Assembly: GCA_963790585.1 (NCBI GenBank) | Contig: CAWBOY010000007.1 | Coordinates: 310,001-374,000 of the forward strand | Origin: CAWBOY01 sp963790585 | GTDB lineage: Bacteria; Planctomycetota; Planctomycetia; Gemmatales; Gemmataceae | Reading direction: 5' to 3' | DNA length: 64,000 nt | Program-made: the position numbers and the translations under genes | Notes under the pieces: model-generated | Database searches by the model: none | What the model saw: the letters and a program-made list of their open reading frames with translations, nothing else | What the model was told of the DNA's origin: nothing | Shown: piece after piece, positions 26,292 through 34,313 of the stretch | Numbering within the stretch: the first letter of the stretch is position 1 | How the letters are laid out: each line of letters opens with the position of its first letter

Positions 26292-27540
26292 ACCGTCCTC
26301 GCAGGTAGCCCTTTTCAATCGGGTCTTCGGCCCGAACGTCCTTAATGTCGTGCAGGGAGTACAAATCCGTGGCCCCGATCGGGCTCTTTTCCGTAAACCA
26401 CACTTGATCTCGTCGGAACAGTTGCCCGCCGAGCAAGGATGAGTCGTGAGTGGCAAGTATAAGCTGCGCCCCTTTTGGGTTCAGTTCCGGGTCGTGAAAT
26501 ACTCGAATGATTTCCCGCGCCAAGGCCGGGTGAAGGCTCGTCCCGAACTCATCGAGTACCACCACCTCACCAGCCTGAAGTACTTCGTAGAACGGGGCTA
26601 GGAGCCAGAAGAGACGCTTTGTGCCCTGCGACTCCTCTTCAATTGGGAATCGGGCCGTGAAGCCACCTTCTCCAGTGTGAACGAAGTAGGGATCGTGTTG
26701 CTCCTCAGTGATCTCACGGATGTGGCCTACTTTTTCGCTTTGCTTCGGCTTGACCAGCGTTCCTATCCTGCGAACCTTCACTTCTGAAACCTCGACTTCG
26801 ACGCGGCAAACACCGAGGTCCGCATGACGAAGAAAGGCGTCGACCCAGGACCGAAAATGTTCGTTCTTTTGATAAAGCAAAGCGGTCCTGGGCGGTCCTC
26901 TGTGAACACTCCATGGCGGGTAGGGCGAGTCCCAGAACCCCCCCCTCATGCCAAGGTTTCTGGCCAACCAATGGGACGGCTCGGAAAGCGTTGGGTGGTC
27001 GAAAGCACTGAGAACCGCCATTACCGGGATCTTGTCGCCGGCCAGTTCTTCCACCGGTTTTTGGAGCTGCCGGTCGAAAGTCCGGTTGAACTCGACAGTT
27101 TTTCCAGCCTGCCTCTCAAACCACTTCTGCTTCCGGCCACCACATTGGTGTACGTTTAGGCGTTCCTCTACTACACGGTCACCCTTTTTCGCAAGGGTGT
27201 AGTCGTATAAGGCACCTCTCATGAGAAATCGGACCTCGAAGCGTGTCGGGTGCCCTTCACACATAGGGTCCAGGGCAAACGGAGTCGCCGAGGGAAACAT
27301 GGGGGCAGGGCTTTGTAAAGGGCTGCCGACCAGACCGCTCAGGCAATTCATGGCCTTAAGCAAGTTGCTCTTCCCGGAGGCGTTCGGGCCGTACAGCGCG
27401 GCCGAACATAGGAGCGACAGGTCCAGCTCTGGCACCTCTTTGACGTTGTTCGGGAGTTCCTTGCCAGGCGAGGCCGTAAGCAGGAGCGTCTTCTTTTCTT
27501 TGTACGATCTGAAGTTCTGGGCACTGAACGAGACGAGCAT
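26209..27540 (-). CDS. RloA/AbiLi-type AAA ATPase
   Basis: A 443-residue SMC/OLD-like ATPase (AAA_21). The start MLVSFSAQNFRSYKEKKTLLL is the usual N-terminal strand; Walker A is GPNASGKSN at 51-59. Signature SQGTKRLFWLLAPF, Walker B EVVVLDEFGTSLHP and switch LILATHDSSLL are all present. RloA and RloB form a two-gene module known as restriction-linked ORFs and as the AbiL abortive-infection type; the ATPase is thought to sense or be switched by infection while RloB is the effector. Start 27540 is chosen over 27627 because it follows a GGGGAG site and begins at the family N-terminus. Confidence 0.88.
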   Translation of the reverse strand: MLVSFSAQNFRSYKEKKTLLLTASPGKELPNNVKEVPELDLSLLCSAALYGPNASGKSNLLKAMNCLSGLVGSPLQSPAPMFPSATPFALDPMCEGHPTRFEVRFLMRGALYDYTLAKKGDRVVEERLNVHQCGGRKQKWFERQAGKTVEFNRTFDRQLQKPVEELAGDKIPVMAVLSAFDHPTLSEPSHWLARNLGMRGGFWDSPYPPWSVHRGPPRTALLYQKNEHFRSWVDAFLRHADLGVCRVEVEVSEVKVRRIGTLVKPKQSEKVGHIREITEEQHDPYFVHTGEGGFTARFPIEEESQGTKRLFWLLAPFYEVLQAGEVVVLDEFGTSLHPALAREIIRVFHDPELNPKGAQLILATHDSSLLGGQLFRRDQVWFTEKSPIGATDLYSLHDIKDVRAEDPIEKGYLRGRYGAIPFFGKFDFPPITKEEGGQEEAEG

Positions 27541-27659
27541 CCTAGTTCTCCCCAAATAATGAGAAAGAATCGGGGAAAAACAGCGAAACCTTCTCGTTAA
27601 TTGTACAAAAGCCGACCTCGAAAGCAAGGACGCTCTTCGACGTGAGGGAAAAGCGAGAA

Positions 27660-27760
27660 CAAAAAGGAGGTCGCAGATCGTTTTTTCAAATTGGTATAGA
27701 CGTAAGCCTGCGACCGTTGCTCCATCTAGGCAAATCGAGCCGCGTCTTCGTTTCTTTCCG
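27660..27760. repeat. Inverted-repeat element, copy 2
   Basis: The left arm GGAGGTCGCAGATCG is at 27666-27680, the right arm CGAGCCGCGTCTTCG then TTTCTTTCC at 27736-27759, with inner AATTGGTATAGACGTAAGCC and TGCGACCGTTGCTCC shared with copies 1 and 4. It lies in the 5' region of RloA, between RloA and the divergent small gene. Confidence 0.7.
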
Positions 27761-27813
27761 TCAGGAGCAATTATAAACTATGGGAAGCCTCACTCATTAC
27801 CTGAGAGTCACAA

Positions 27814-28233
27814 ATGGACGTGGCCGATCCTATGCCTAACAAAGTCATTAAGATTGGGCTACTCGCGTTCGCAACATTTGCGTTTTTTGTGGTGTTTCTT
27901 ACGTGTTGCGGCGAATTCGATCGGTTTTGCAACTCGGACTGGGACGCGCCAACGAACGGCATCTACTTGATGCAGCTACGAATAGAATTAGAAGAACAGT
28001 TACCCGACCGTAGCACATTGGAGCAGGCGAAGGCGTGGCTTGCATCTCGTGACTTCAAGGGATGGAGGTTTGGTAACGCCACTTCTGATGATAAACGTGT
28101 CGCAATTTGCCTGAGTGTAGTCATTCCCAATGACAGCTTTCGGTACAAAGCCGAAATCCGCATTGAACTTCTTTTCAATTCAAATGGACAACTTCTCTAC
28201 CGTTTGAGTAACAGGGTCGAGTATGCTTTCTGA
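27814..28233 (+). CDS. Hypothetical membrane-anchored protein
   Basis: Unrecognised 139-residue protein. After a short polar start there is one hydrophobic segment (KIGLLAFATFAFFVVFLTCC, about residues 11-30), which may be a membrane anchor or a poor lipobox around the CC pair. The soluble part has an alternating charged pattern (QLRIELEEQL, LEQAKAWLASRDF, AEIRIELLFNSNGQLLYRLSN) suggestive of a small alpha/beta domain. The Met at 27832 (MPNKV) is an equally good start. It is flanked on both sides by copies of the inverted-repeat element. Confidence 0.55.
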   Translation: MDVADPMPNKVIKIGLLAFATFAFFVVFLTCCGEFDRFCNSDWDAPTNGIYLMQLRIELEEQLPDRSTLEQAKAWLASRDFKGWRFGNATSDDKRVAICLSVVIPNDSFRYKAEIRIELLFNSNGQLLYRLSNRVEYAF

Positions 28234-28254
28234 CGCTAGAACGAATCGTAGGAA

Positions 28255-28360
28255 CGGAAAGGAACATAAAGGGATCGGGCTAACTTAATGGCATTCAGGA
28301 CGCCGATCGTTTCATCTGAACTCAGGGAAGATCGAGCTACATCCTATTTTCTTTCCTGAG
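28255..28360. repeat. Inverted-repeat element, copy 3 (degenerate)
   Basis: The right arm is clear (GATCGAGCTACATCC, then TATTTTCTTTCC, 28330-28356). The left side (GAACGGAAAGGAAC, GATCGGG) is decayed. The same arm order and spacing as copies 1, 2 and 4 supports a fossil copy. Confidence 0.5.
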
Positions 28361-28559
28361 GTTCTTCAAATCCAGTGGCCGCTTGTCGATCGGGAATTGC
28401 CGCCGTAATGCCATGCCTTCGTGGTTGACGGGTGGCCGCCTCTTATATGCCCCTTCCAGGTAGTCGGCCAGTTGCTTGTTTCGCTCGGCCAGGTCCACGA
28501 TACTGGGCTGCTCGGCCTCTACACACTTTTTTCTTTCTATTTTCACGGTCATTGACATC
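28337..28559 (-). CDS. Possible small charged protein
   Basis: A 73-residue frame, MSMTVKIERKKCVEAEQP..., then LAERNKQLADYLEGAYKRRPP and a basic tail LDLKNLRKENRM. Its composition is protein-like and hydrophilic, and it fills part of the 410-bp gap 28234-28645, but the end overlaps repeat copy 3 and no ribosome site is clear. No family is recognised. Confidence 0.3.
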
Positions 28560-28645
28560 AAAGAAACACATTGGACCCATACTCTGAGGCCGGTACCCGC
28601 GCGCATAGTGCAAGGCACTCTTGATCGCACCCCAAGGAGTTTGGC

Positions 28646-29653
28646 ATGGGATTCCGTCTGGCCGTTTTGCTCGTTCTCGCCCTTACGGCGCCGGCGGCGG
28701 CGCAGCCGAATTACAAATTCTTCGAGCCGGTGCAACCAGCGCGTGCCACACAGGTGATCGCTCACCGCGGGATGCATACGCTCGCTCCGGACAACTCCCC
28801 AAACTCCGTCCTCGCCTGTGCGAGCGACTATATCGAATGGGCCGCGGTCGATATTCGGCTCACCAAGGACGGCCGCCACGTCGTAATTCACGATGACAAT
28901 CTTGAAGGCTGTACGGATGGCAAGGGCAAGGTCGCCGACTTCAATCTGGACGACCTCAAGAAGCTCGATGCCGGTAGCTGGTTTGCCCCGCGCTTCAAGG
29001 ACGCCCGCTTACAGTCGCTGACGGAACTACTGACCGCCGCCAAAGGGAAAGTGAACCTGTGCCTCGCATGCAAGAGCGTCGACCCGGAGCTGCTGGCAAA
29101 GGAAATCATGGCAGCCGAGATGGAAGGGCAAGTGGTCGTTTGCGGCTCAGCGGAGCTATTGGCCAAAGTACAGGCGGCTGCGGGGAACAAGATTCCGAGG
29201 ATGGCAAAGTTCACACCTACGACCATGAGCTTTGACTCGTTCGTGAAGGATGTCGCCCCGGCCGCGGCAGAGATCGATCCCGCTGATGTGACTGCGGAGT
29301 TGTGCAAAGCATTTCATGCAAAGGGGATCAAGGTACAGGCTAACGTTCTCGGGGAGAAGTGGGACAACGCGACGGGATGGGCCAAAATGCTCGACGCGGG
29401 CGTGGATTGGTTGCAGACGGATGACCCGGCTGGTGTCCGGTTTACCGAGGTGCGGCGGCGCATTCCGCAGTTTCCGGTGAAGATCTCCTATCACCGCGGC
29501 GCCAATCGCTACGCGCCGGAAAACACGATCCCAGCGCTTGAAAAAGCGGCGGCTCTGGGAGCGGACTACATCGAAATCGACATCCGCCCAACGAAGGACG
29601 GCAAGTACATGCTGCTCCACGATGGCACGCTCAACCGCACCACGGGCGGCTAA
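28646..29653 (+). CDS. Tandem glycerophosphodiester phosphodiesterase (GDPD) protein, N-terminal piece
   Basis: A signal peptide (GFRLAVLLVLALTAPAAA) precedes two GDPD-like domains in series. The first, residues about 30-265, keeps HRGMHTLAPDNS and DIRLTKDGRHVVIHDD but has A-V-D where the metal-binding E-x-D should stand and C-L-A-C-K for the E-x-K site, so it is probably not catalytic. The second begins ISYHRGANRYAPENTIPALEKAAALGADYIEIDIRPTKDG and LLHDGTLNRTT, with H, R, E and D all present. The frame stops at a TAA created by an extra T at 29651; removing it continues into the next entry. GDPDs cut glycerophosphodiesters to glycerol-3-phosphate; this one would act outside the cytoplasm. Confidence 0.82.
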   Translation: MGFRLAVLLVLALTAPAAAQPNYKFFEPVQPARATQVIAHRGMHTLAPDNSPNSVLACASDYIEWAAVDIRLTKDGRHVVIHDDNLEGCTDGKGKVADFNLDDLKKLDAGSWFAPRFKDARLQSLTELLTAAKGKVNLCLACKSVDPELLAKEIMAAEMEGQVVVCGSAELLAKVQAAAGNKIPRMAKFTPTTMSFDSFVKDVAPAAAEIDPADVTAELCKAFHAKGIKVQANVLGEKWDNATGWAKMLDAGVDWLQTDDPAGVRFTEVRRRIPQFPVKISYHRGANRYAPENTIPALEKAAALGADYIEIDIRPTKDGKYMLLHDGTLNRTTGG

Positions 29654-30194
29654 AGGCCCGATTCGGGAGTCAACCTTTGCTGATGTCGGGAAGCTCAGTG
29701 CGGGAGCGTGGTTTGGCCGTCCCTTCGCCGAGACGCGTGTGCCGCCGCTCTCCGACGGCTTGACCGCGATGGGAAAAACGTCACATGCCTATCTCGACGC
29801 CAAGGATATCACACCAGCCGATCTTCTCGATGCGATGCGTAAACATGACCTCGTCGAGCGCTCGGTGGTTTATCAGTCAAGAGACTACCTGGCGAAACTG
29901 AAGGCCCTGGAACCGAAGGTCCGGCCTTTGCCGCCGCTGCGGCGCGCAAACCAGTTCGAGCAAGTAGCGGCCATTGCGCCGTACGGCTTCGACACCGACT
30001 GGTCGATCCTGTCCGCCGAATTGATTGCGAAGGCCCACAAGGCGGGGATCAAAGTCTTTTCGGATGCGATGGGCGCCAATGAGAAAGTCGAGCAATACCA
30101 GAAAGCGATCGGTTGGGGCATCGACGTGATTCAAACCGATCACCCTCTGCGTGTGCTGCGGGCGATTGAGTTGTTCAAGCAACACAGCCCCTGA
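29652..30194 (+). CDS. GDPD C-terminal piece (rest of second domain)
   Basis: Directly in frame after removing one T at 29651: GGKGPIRESTFADVGKLSAGAWFG, RVPPLSDGL, SHAYLDAKDITPADLLDAM, and the end VFSDAMGANEKVEQYQKAIGWGIDVIQTDHPLRVLRAIELF, which is the family's W..GVD.I.TD.P terminal motif. The frame is open further upstream to 29538, but that part is an out-of-frame reading of the N-terminal piece. This completes a roughly 515-residue protein. Confidence 0.75.
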   Translation, partial: KGPIRESTFADVGKLSAGAWFGRPFAETRVPPLSDGLTAMGKTSHAYLDAKDITPADLLDAMRKHDLVERSVVYQSRDYLAKLKALEPKVRPLPPLRRANQFEQVAAIAPYGFDTDWSILSAELIAKAHKAGIKVFSDAMGANEKVEQYQKAIGWGIDVIQTDHPLRVLRAIELFKQHSP

Positions 30195-30267
30195 GTCCGA
30201 ACCCGGCATTGACGAGTTGTACCCCGTGTTGATCTTACTTCATTCCCATGGATTCGGAGAATCTGCA

Positions 30268-31427
30268 ATGAGTCCTCACCATCGACCGGTCCGCTCCGCG
30301 TTTACGCTGATTGAATTGCTGGTAGTGATCGCGATCATCGCCGTCTTGATTGGGCTGTTATTGCCGGCCGTGCAGAAAGTACGTGAATCTGCCTCGAATG
30401 CCCAGTGCAAGAACAACGTCAAGCAACTGGCGACTGGCCACTCACAACTTCGCGAACACCTACGGCGTACATCCCGGTTAACTGGAATTGGCCAGCCGTG
30501 GCTTCGTGGGGAGGAGCGGGCTATCCGGCCTCCGCAAACTACGGAGCTTCGAGTTCCCCGGACGGCGCTCCGGGCACATGGGTCGTTCATTTGTTCCCCT
30601 ACATCGAGCAGGGCAACCTCTTCAACACGATCCAGGCCACGAACAACACCACCTACAGCGCCTACGCGGCGGCCTGCTCTGGTCAGGTCGTCCCGATGCT
30701 GATCTGCCCGTCCGACCCGACGTCCGGCAACGGCCTCTCGAACACCACCAGGGTCAACAACATCAAAGTCAGTGTCAATAACAACTTCGGCCTGTGCTCC
30801 TACGCGGCGAACGTGCTCGTCTTCACCCCGACTCCGGGGTCCTTGACAACCTCCATGAAGGTCAACGGCACTTCTAACACCTCCATCATCGCGGAACGCT
30901 ACACGTTCTGCTTCGCGGAAGGCTTTGGCTCCGGCCTGGGGACGCTCGATGACAGCCACCAGGACAACTACTACTACACCGACTGGGGCTACATCCAGTG
31001 TGGCAGCGGTTCCGAACAACAGGCAATCGGCTACGGCTGGCTCACAGTCTATAAGGAAGGACTTTACAATTGTATTTACCCGGGCGTCCCGGGAATTCCA
31101 GCGGGGTATTTCCAGGGTGGCTGCCCCGGCGTGGACTTTGATCTCTCCTACGTGAGTTCTAAGACCGGGAACAGCAATCAGATTATGCAGGTCCGGCCGA
31201 CTATGAATCCCCCGAGCGGTGCGACCATCCCGAGCGGGGCCCTGGTCACAACGACGGATCCGATGGGTTGTACCAGTTTGTTGACCCAGACGGCTCACGA
31301 TGCCATGAACGTTGGCATGGGCGACGGGAGTGTGCGTTCGGTTTCCCCTTCGATCAGTCCAAGAACCTGGCGAATCATCGGCAACGACCCCGCTTACTGG
31401 GGCCAGATCGTCGGCTCCGACTGGTGA
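30268..31427 (+). CDS. DUF1559 protein, frameshifted near its N-terminus
   Basis: The first piece (30268-30432) codes for a prepilin-like start, RSAFTLIELLVVIAIIAVLIGLLLPAVQKVR, then NAQCKNNVKQLA. A middle piece of about 40 bases codes for LATHNFANTYGVHP in a second frame. The main body (30474-31427) codes for VNWNWPAVASWGG, LFPYIEQGNLFN, LICPSDPTS, SNTSIIAERY and the closing VGMGDGSVRSVSPSISPRTW of DUF1559. Two extra bases, near 30433 and in the CCC at 30473-30475, explain the breaks. A GGAG site precedes 30268. It is followed by the small lipoprotein gene, a common pairing in this group. Confidence 0.82.
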
Positions 31428-31553
31428 GCCGGCAATGAGATGACCCGCCCTCAGGCCAGCGCGAACGCGCGCTGGCCTCGACGCAGACCGGATTGTTGAA
31501 GTCCTTGCTTATCAACAGAAGGCCGCGACGCAGCCAACTTTGTCGGAGGGGTC

Positions 31554-31957
31554 ATGACGCTGCTCAAATATCTGCTCATCGGTCTTTGTGCTGGACTTGT
31601 CGCCGGCTGCTCCTCCCCGCGGCCGAGCGGGCTGATCAGGAAATGATCGATCTCCAGGTGGTTGGCAAGTTACTGAATGCCGCTGCGCGCCGGCTCGGTC
31701 ACCCACCAGCCCGGCTTTCCGAATTGGAGTCTTTCCAAGGGAAGTACGAAGAGGCTTACAACTCGGTGAAGGCCGGGGATTTCGTCGTTCTCTGGGGAAC
31801 GCCCCTCCAAAAGGCCGGGGAACCGGGAAAGCCAGCGATAGTACTCGCCTATGGTAAAGACGTGCCGACCGCCGGCGGGTATGTTCTGACGTCTGCGGGA
31901 AAAGTCACCAAGATGAGTGCCGCCGAGTTCGCCTCTGCCCCGAAGACCAAAAAGTAG
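31554..31957 (+). CDS. Small lipoprotein downstream of DUF1559 gene, frameshifted
   Basis: The start at 31554 follows a strong GGAGGGG site and codes for a lipoprotein signal MTLLKYLLIGLCAGLVAGCSS, with lipobox LVAGC. The frame then stops at 31646; adding one G in the G run at 31629-31631 joins it to the second frame: ADQEMIDLQVVGKLLNAAARRLG, YEEAYNSVKAGDFVVLWG, IVLAYGKDVPTAGGYVLTSAG and a Lys-rich end. The protein would be about 134 residues, on the periplasmic face of a membrane, and is probably cotranscribed with the DUF1559 gene. Function unknown. Confidence 0.65.
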
Positions 31958-32055
31958 CCGGATAGCTGGAACAGAAAATGCAGAACTGGGCGACCGGTCG
32001 TTTCAAGAGCAGGGTGAGACGGTACGTCCATAAGTACTGACGAAAAGGACGAACA

Positions 32056-32154
32056 GAAAGGAGGACGCAGCTCGTTCTGTCATTTTGGTAGAGAGGTAAG
32101 GCTGCGATTGTTGCTCCGTCAAGGCAAATCGAGCTGCATCTTGCTTTCTTTTCG
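32056..32154. repeat. Inverted-repeat element, copy 4
   Basis: Best-preserved copy with copy 1: left arm GGAGGACGCAGCTCG (32060-32074), right arm CGAGCTGCATCTTGC then TTTCTTTT (32130-32152), inner TTTTGGTAGAGAGGTAAGGC and TGCGATTGTTGCTCCGTC. It fills the gap after the lipoprotein gene. Confidence 0.75.
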
Positions 32155-32248
32155 GCTAACCGGTTTTCTGTATCCCGGGTTATAATGATCGAGAACGTCT
32201 CGTTCCGCCAGCAATCATTACACCCGCCCAATTGTTGGAGATCGAACC

Positions 32249-32443
32249 ATGAAACCGATTCCAATTATCGACGAATTAAGAGAAACTCGCCGACGACTTG
32301 CCGAAGAGCAACTGCTTGATGTCGAGCGTTACGCGGCCATGTTACGGCAAGTAGCTAATTCCTTGCCGGGCAAGTATGTGGACACGCCACTCGTGCCGCC
32401 TTCGACATCGCCAGCGAGTGGACATGTGAAGAATGCCGGTTAG
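32249..32443 (+). CDS. Small hypothetical protein
   Basis: A 64-residue protein with a GGAG ribosome site eight bases before the Met. The first 45 residues look like two amphipathic helices (IIDELRETRRRLAEEQLLDVERYAAMLRQVA) and the rest is a Pro/Ser tail. Size and helix pattern resemble small antitoxin-like proteins seen scattered in planctomycete and cyanobacterial genomes, but no toxin gene adjoins. It is flanked by element copies 4 and 5. Confidence 0.5.
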   Translation: MKPIPIIDELRETRRRLAEEQLLDVERYAAMLRQVANSLPGKYVDTPLVPPSTSPASGHVKNAG

Positions 32444-32479
32444 AATATCGCCGTCCCCAGTCGTTTCCCGGCAGTCCAA

Positions 32480-32526
32480 GAGGAAGAGGAAAGAGGACGC
32501 AGCTCGTTCTGTCAAATCAGTAGAGA
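32480..32526. repeat. Inverted-repeat element, copy 5 (left half only)
   Basis: The left arm AAGAGGACGCAGCTCG and inner TTCTGTCAAATCAGTAGAGA match copies 1 and 4, but the right arm is missing. The copy ends about 20 bases before the convergent gene's stop. Confidence 0.6.
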
Positions 32527-32548
32527 CGTGAAGCTTTCCCCCCAATGT

Positions 32549-34024
32549 TCACGGCTTATATACCGGACTCAACAATTCGCTCTTCTGGAGCTTCAGTTTG
32601 ACCTGAACTTCCGCGCCTTCCGCCAATTCGACGTGAAAAGCATCGCTCGAAGAAGCCTCTCCTAAAAAGGTAAAGCCGGATTTTGCTGGCCAGATTTTCA
32701 CAAGCGGGTTCGTCTTGTCCTTGACATCAAGGAGATCCATAGTAAATTCGGGAACCTTCTGACCTTTTTTCCCGTACCAGATGAGCGTGACTTCGATATG
32801 CTTTGGCCCAACGCGCTCGACGAGTACCTCGGCCTTGTCGTTCATATCCTTGAGCTTCCACTTGTATAGCTGATAATCCTTACCGATTAGCGTGTCAGGG
32901 ATATAGGAGCCATCTTTGAGGGTGTAACGACTCGTTGCCGCATTCCAGCGTATATCCAGGGCGGCTACATGTTTCTCGATCGACTTCCATTCTTCGTCCG
33001 CATTTTCTCCGAACCCCGTCCTGGTCCAATCCCAACCCCTGGGGCGACGATAGACGGAACTGATCAAGCCCAGCAGTTGATTTCTGATCCGGTGCTTGCC
33101 GTCGGAAATGTCTTCGTAGACGCCGCCAGCATTCGTGGCCCAAGAATCCATTACGCCGAGCGGAGACTTGCCTGGCATCAGTGGTTTTTCGCGTAGCCGG
33201 CCCTTTTCTCGGAAATAAGCGAGATCCGACTCTGGCCCTGGCAACATTCCACGAATGCCGGAAGGGCCAGATTTTAGAAACAACGGAAGGTCATCCTGGA
33301 GCAAGATGGGAAGGCGTGGAAATCGTTTTGGATCTTTTGAAAGCGCTGGCGGCCACAGCGGCGGCATGAATCCGGTATCAGCGGGAACATCGAATAACAC
33401 GCGCAGCACCAAGCAAACGCCCTGACGACCGGAATTCCCCTGTAAAATACCGGTCACTCGGCAATACTCACTAATTGCCGCCAAAGCCTTGTCTTTGCCG
33501 AGGGGCTGAAGTGCATTAACGATTTGAATGACTGTGAGCGGGTTGTAGGAATCTCCGCCAAGAAATGATGGAGCCTTATAGATCAATCGAAGAAGAGACC
33601 GCAGTTCCTCCTCCGGTAAGAGCTTGGGATCGGGCGGCTCGCCTTGGCCGCCTACCGTATATTGCACTCGCCGATCCGGATCGATGGAAATGCAACCAAG
33701 AGTGCCCAGGCCCAAATGGCGATCCGTCCCATATCTCCAAATCTCTGCTGTTCCCACTATTGAAAAGCCGCCGAGATCGTCCGCTGTTTGAATATCGTCC
33801 GGTTTGCCTAGGAGAGAGAGAACTCCCTTCTCCGACATTCCTGCTTTGATCGTGGCCATCGCCGCCGCGAACTCACGCCGCGTTTTCGGAACTGCGTCTT
33901 CGGCTAGGGTCAAAGCAGGAAAGCCGACGAAATCGTTCGATTTCGCCGGCTTTGGGTCTTCCGCGTGCAACAAGGGAACGATGAGGAGAAGGGCAAAGAG
34001 AATTCGCACTCGCTTCATGGTCAT
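32549..34024 (-). CDS. Hypothetical exported protein
   Basis: Unrecognised 491-residue protein with a signal peptide (MKRVRILFALLLIVPLLHA). The early segment (FAAAMATIKAGMSEKGVLSLLGKPDDIQTADD...IWRYGTDRH) resembles a small outer-membrane-assembly (SmpA/BamE-like) fold, which ties G-M-S..V..LLG.P to W.Y. The central part is mixed and the C-terminal 130 residues are beta-rich and charged (KAEVLVERVGPKHIEVTLIWYGKKG, VQVKLKLQKS). The frame is intact. It stands alone, convergent with the small gene to its left. Confidence 0.6.
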   Translation of the reverse strand: MTMKRVRILFALLLIVPLLHAEDPKPAKSNDFVGFPALTLAEDAVPKTRREFAAAMATIKAGMSEKGVLSLLGKPDDIQTADDLGGFSIVGTAEIWRYGTDRHLGLGTLGCISIDPDRRVQYTVGGQGEPPDPKLLPEEELRSLLRLIYKAPSFLGGDSYNPLTVIQIVNALQPLGKDKALAAISEYCRVTGILQGNSGRQGVCLVLRVLFDVPADTGFMPPLWPPALSKDPKRFPRLPILLQDDLPLFLKSGPSGIRGMLPGPESDLAYFREKGRLREKPLMPGKSPLGVMDSWATNAGGVYEDISDGKHRIRNQLLGLISSVYRRPRGWDWTRTGFGENADEEWKSIEKHVAALDIRWNAATSRYTLKDGSYIPDTLIGKDYQLYKWKLKDMNDKAEVLVERVGPKHIEVTLIWYGKKGQKVPEFTMDLLDVKDKTNPLVKIWPAKSGFTFLGEASSSDAFHVELAEGAEVQVKLKLQKSELLSPVYKP

Positions 34025-34224
34025 GCTCCCTTTGTTAGATCATGGCACTCGATTCGTATTGATGACGACGCGCTTTACCCCATAAATGCTACGCAAATTC
34101 CGAGCAAACGACATCAGGAGGCAGAAAGAGGTGGGGTTCAATTATCGGAGGGGCATTCGTTCAGCATAACCACCTGGATGTGCCAAACAAACTTTACCTG
34201 CACTGTGAGAAAAGGGTGAAATCT

Positions 34225-34310
34225 TGCGCATCCGGGAGCGTAAACGGCCGGAGCGCGTTACGCTCACTCTAAGTTTCTCCGGTCGCTTACGCTCCCGGCT
34301 CGCCAAGATA
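34225..34310. repeat. REP-like palindrome (GGGAGCGTAAACGGCCGGAG type)
   Basis: The arm CGGGAGCGTAAACGGCCGGAG at about 34230-34250 is repeated inverted at about 34281-34304 (CCGGTCGCTTACGCTCCCGG). This hairpin lies just past the Tex stop on the minus strand and may end its transcript. Confidence 0.6.
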
Positions 34311-34313
34311 TTA

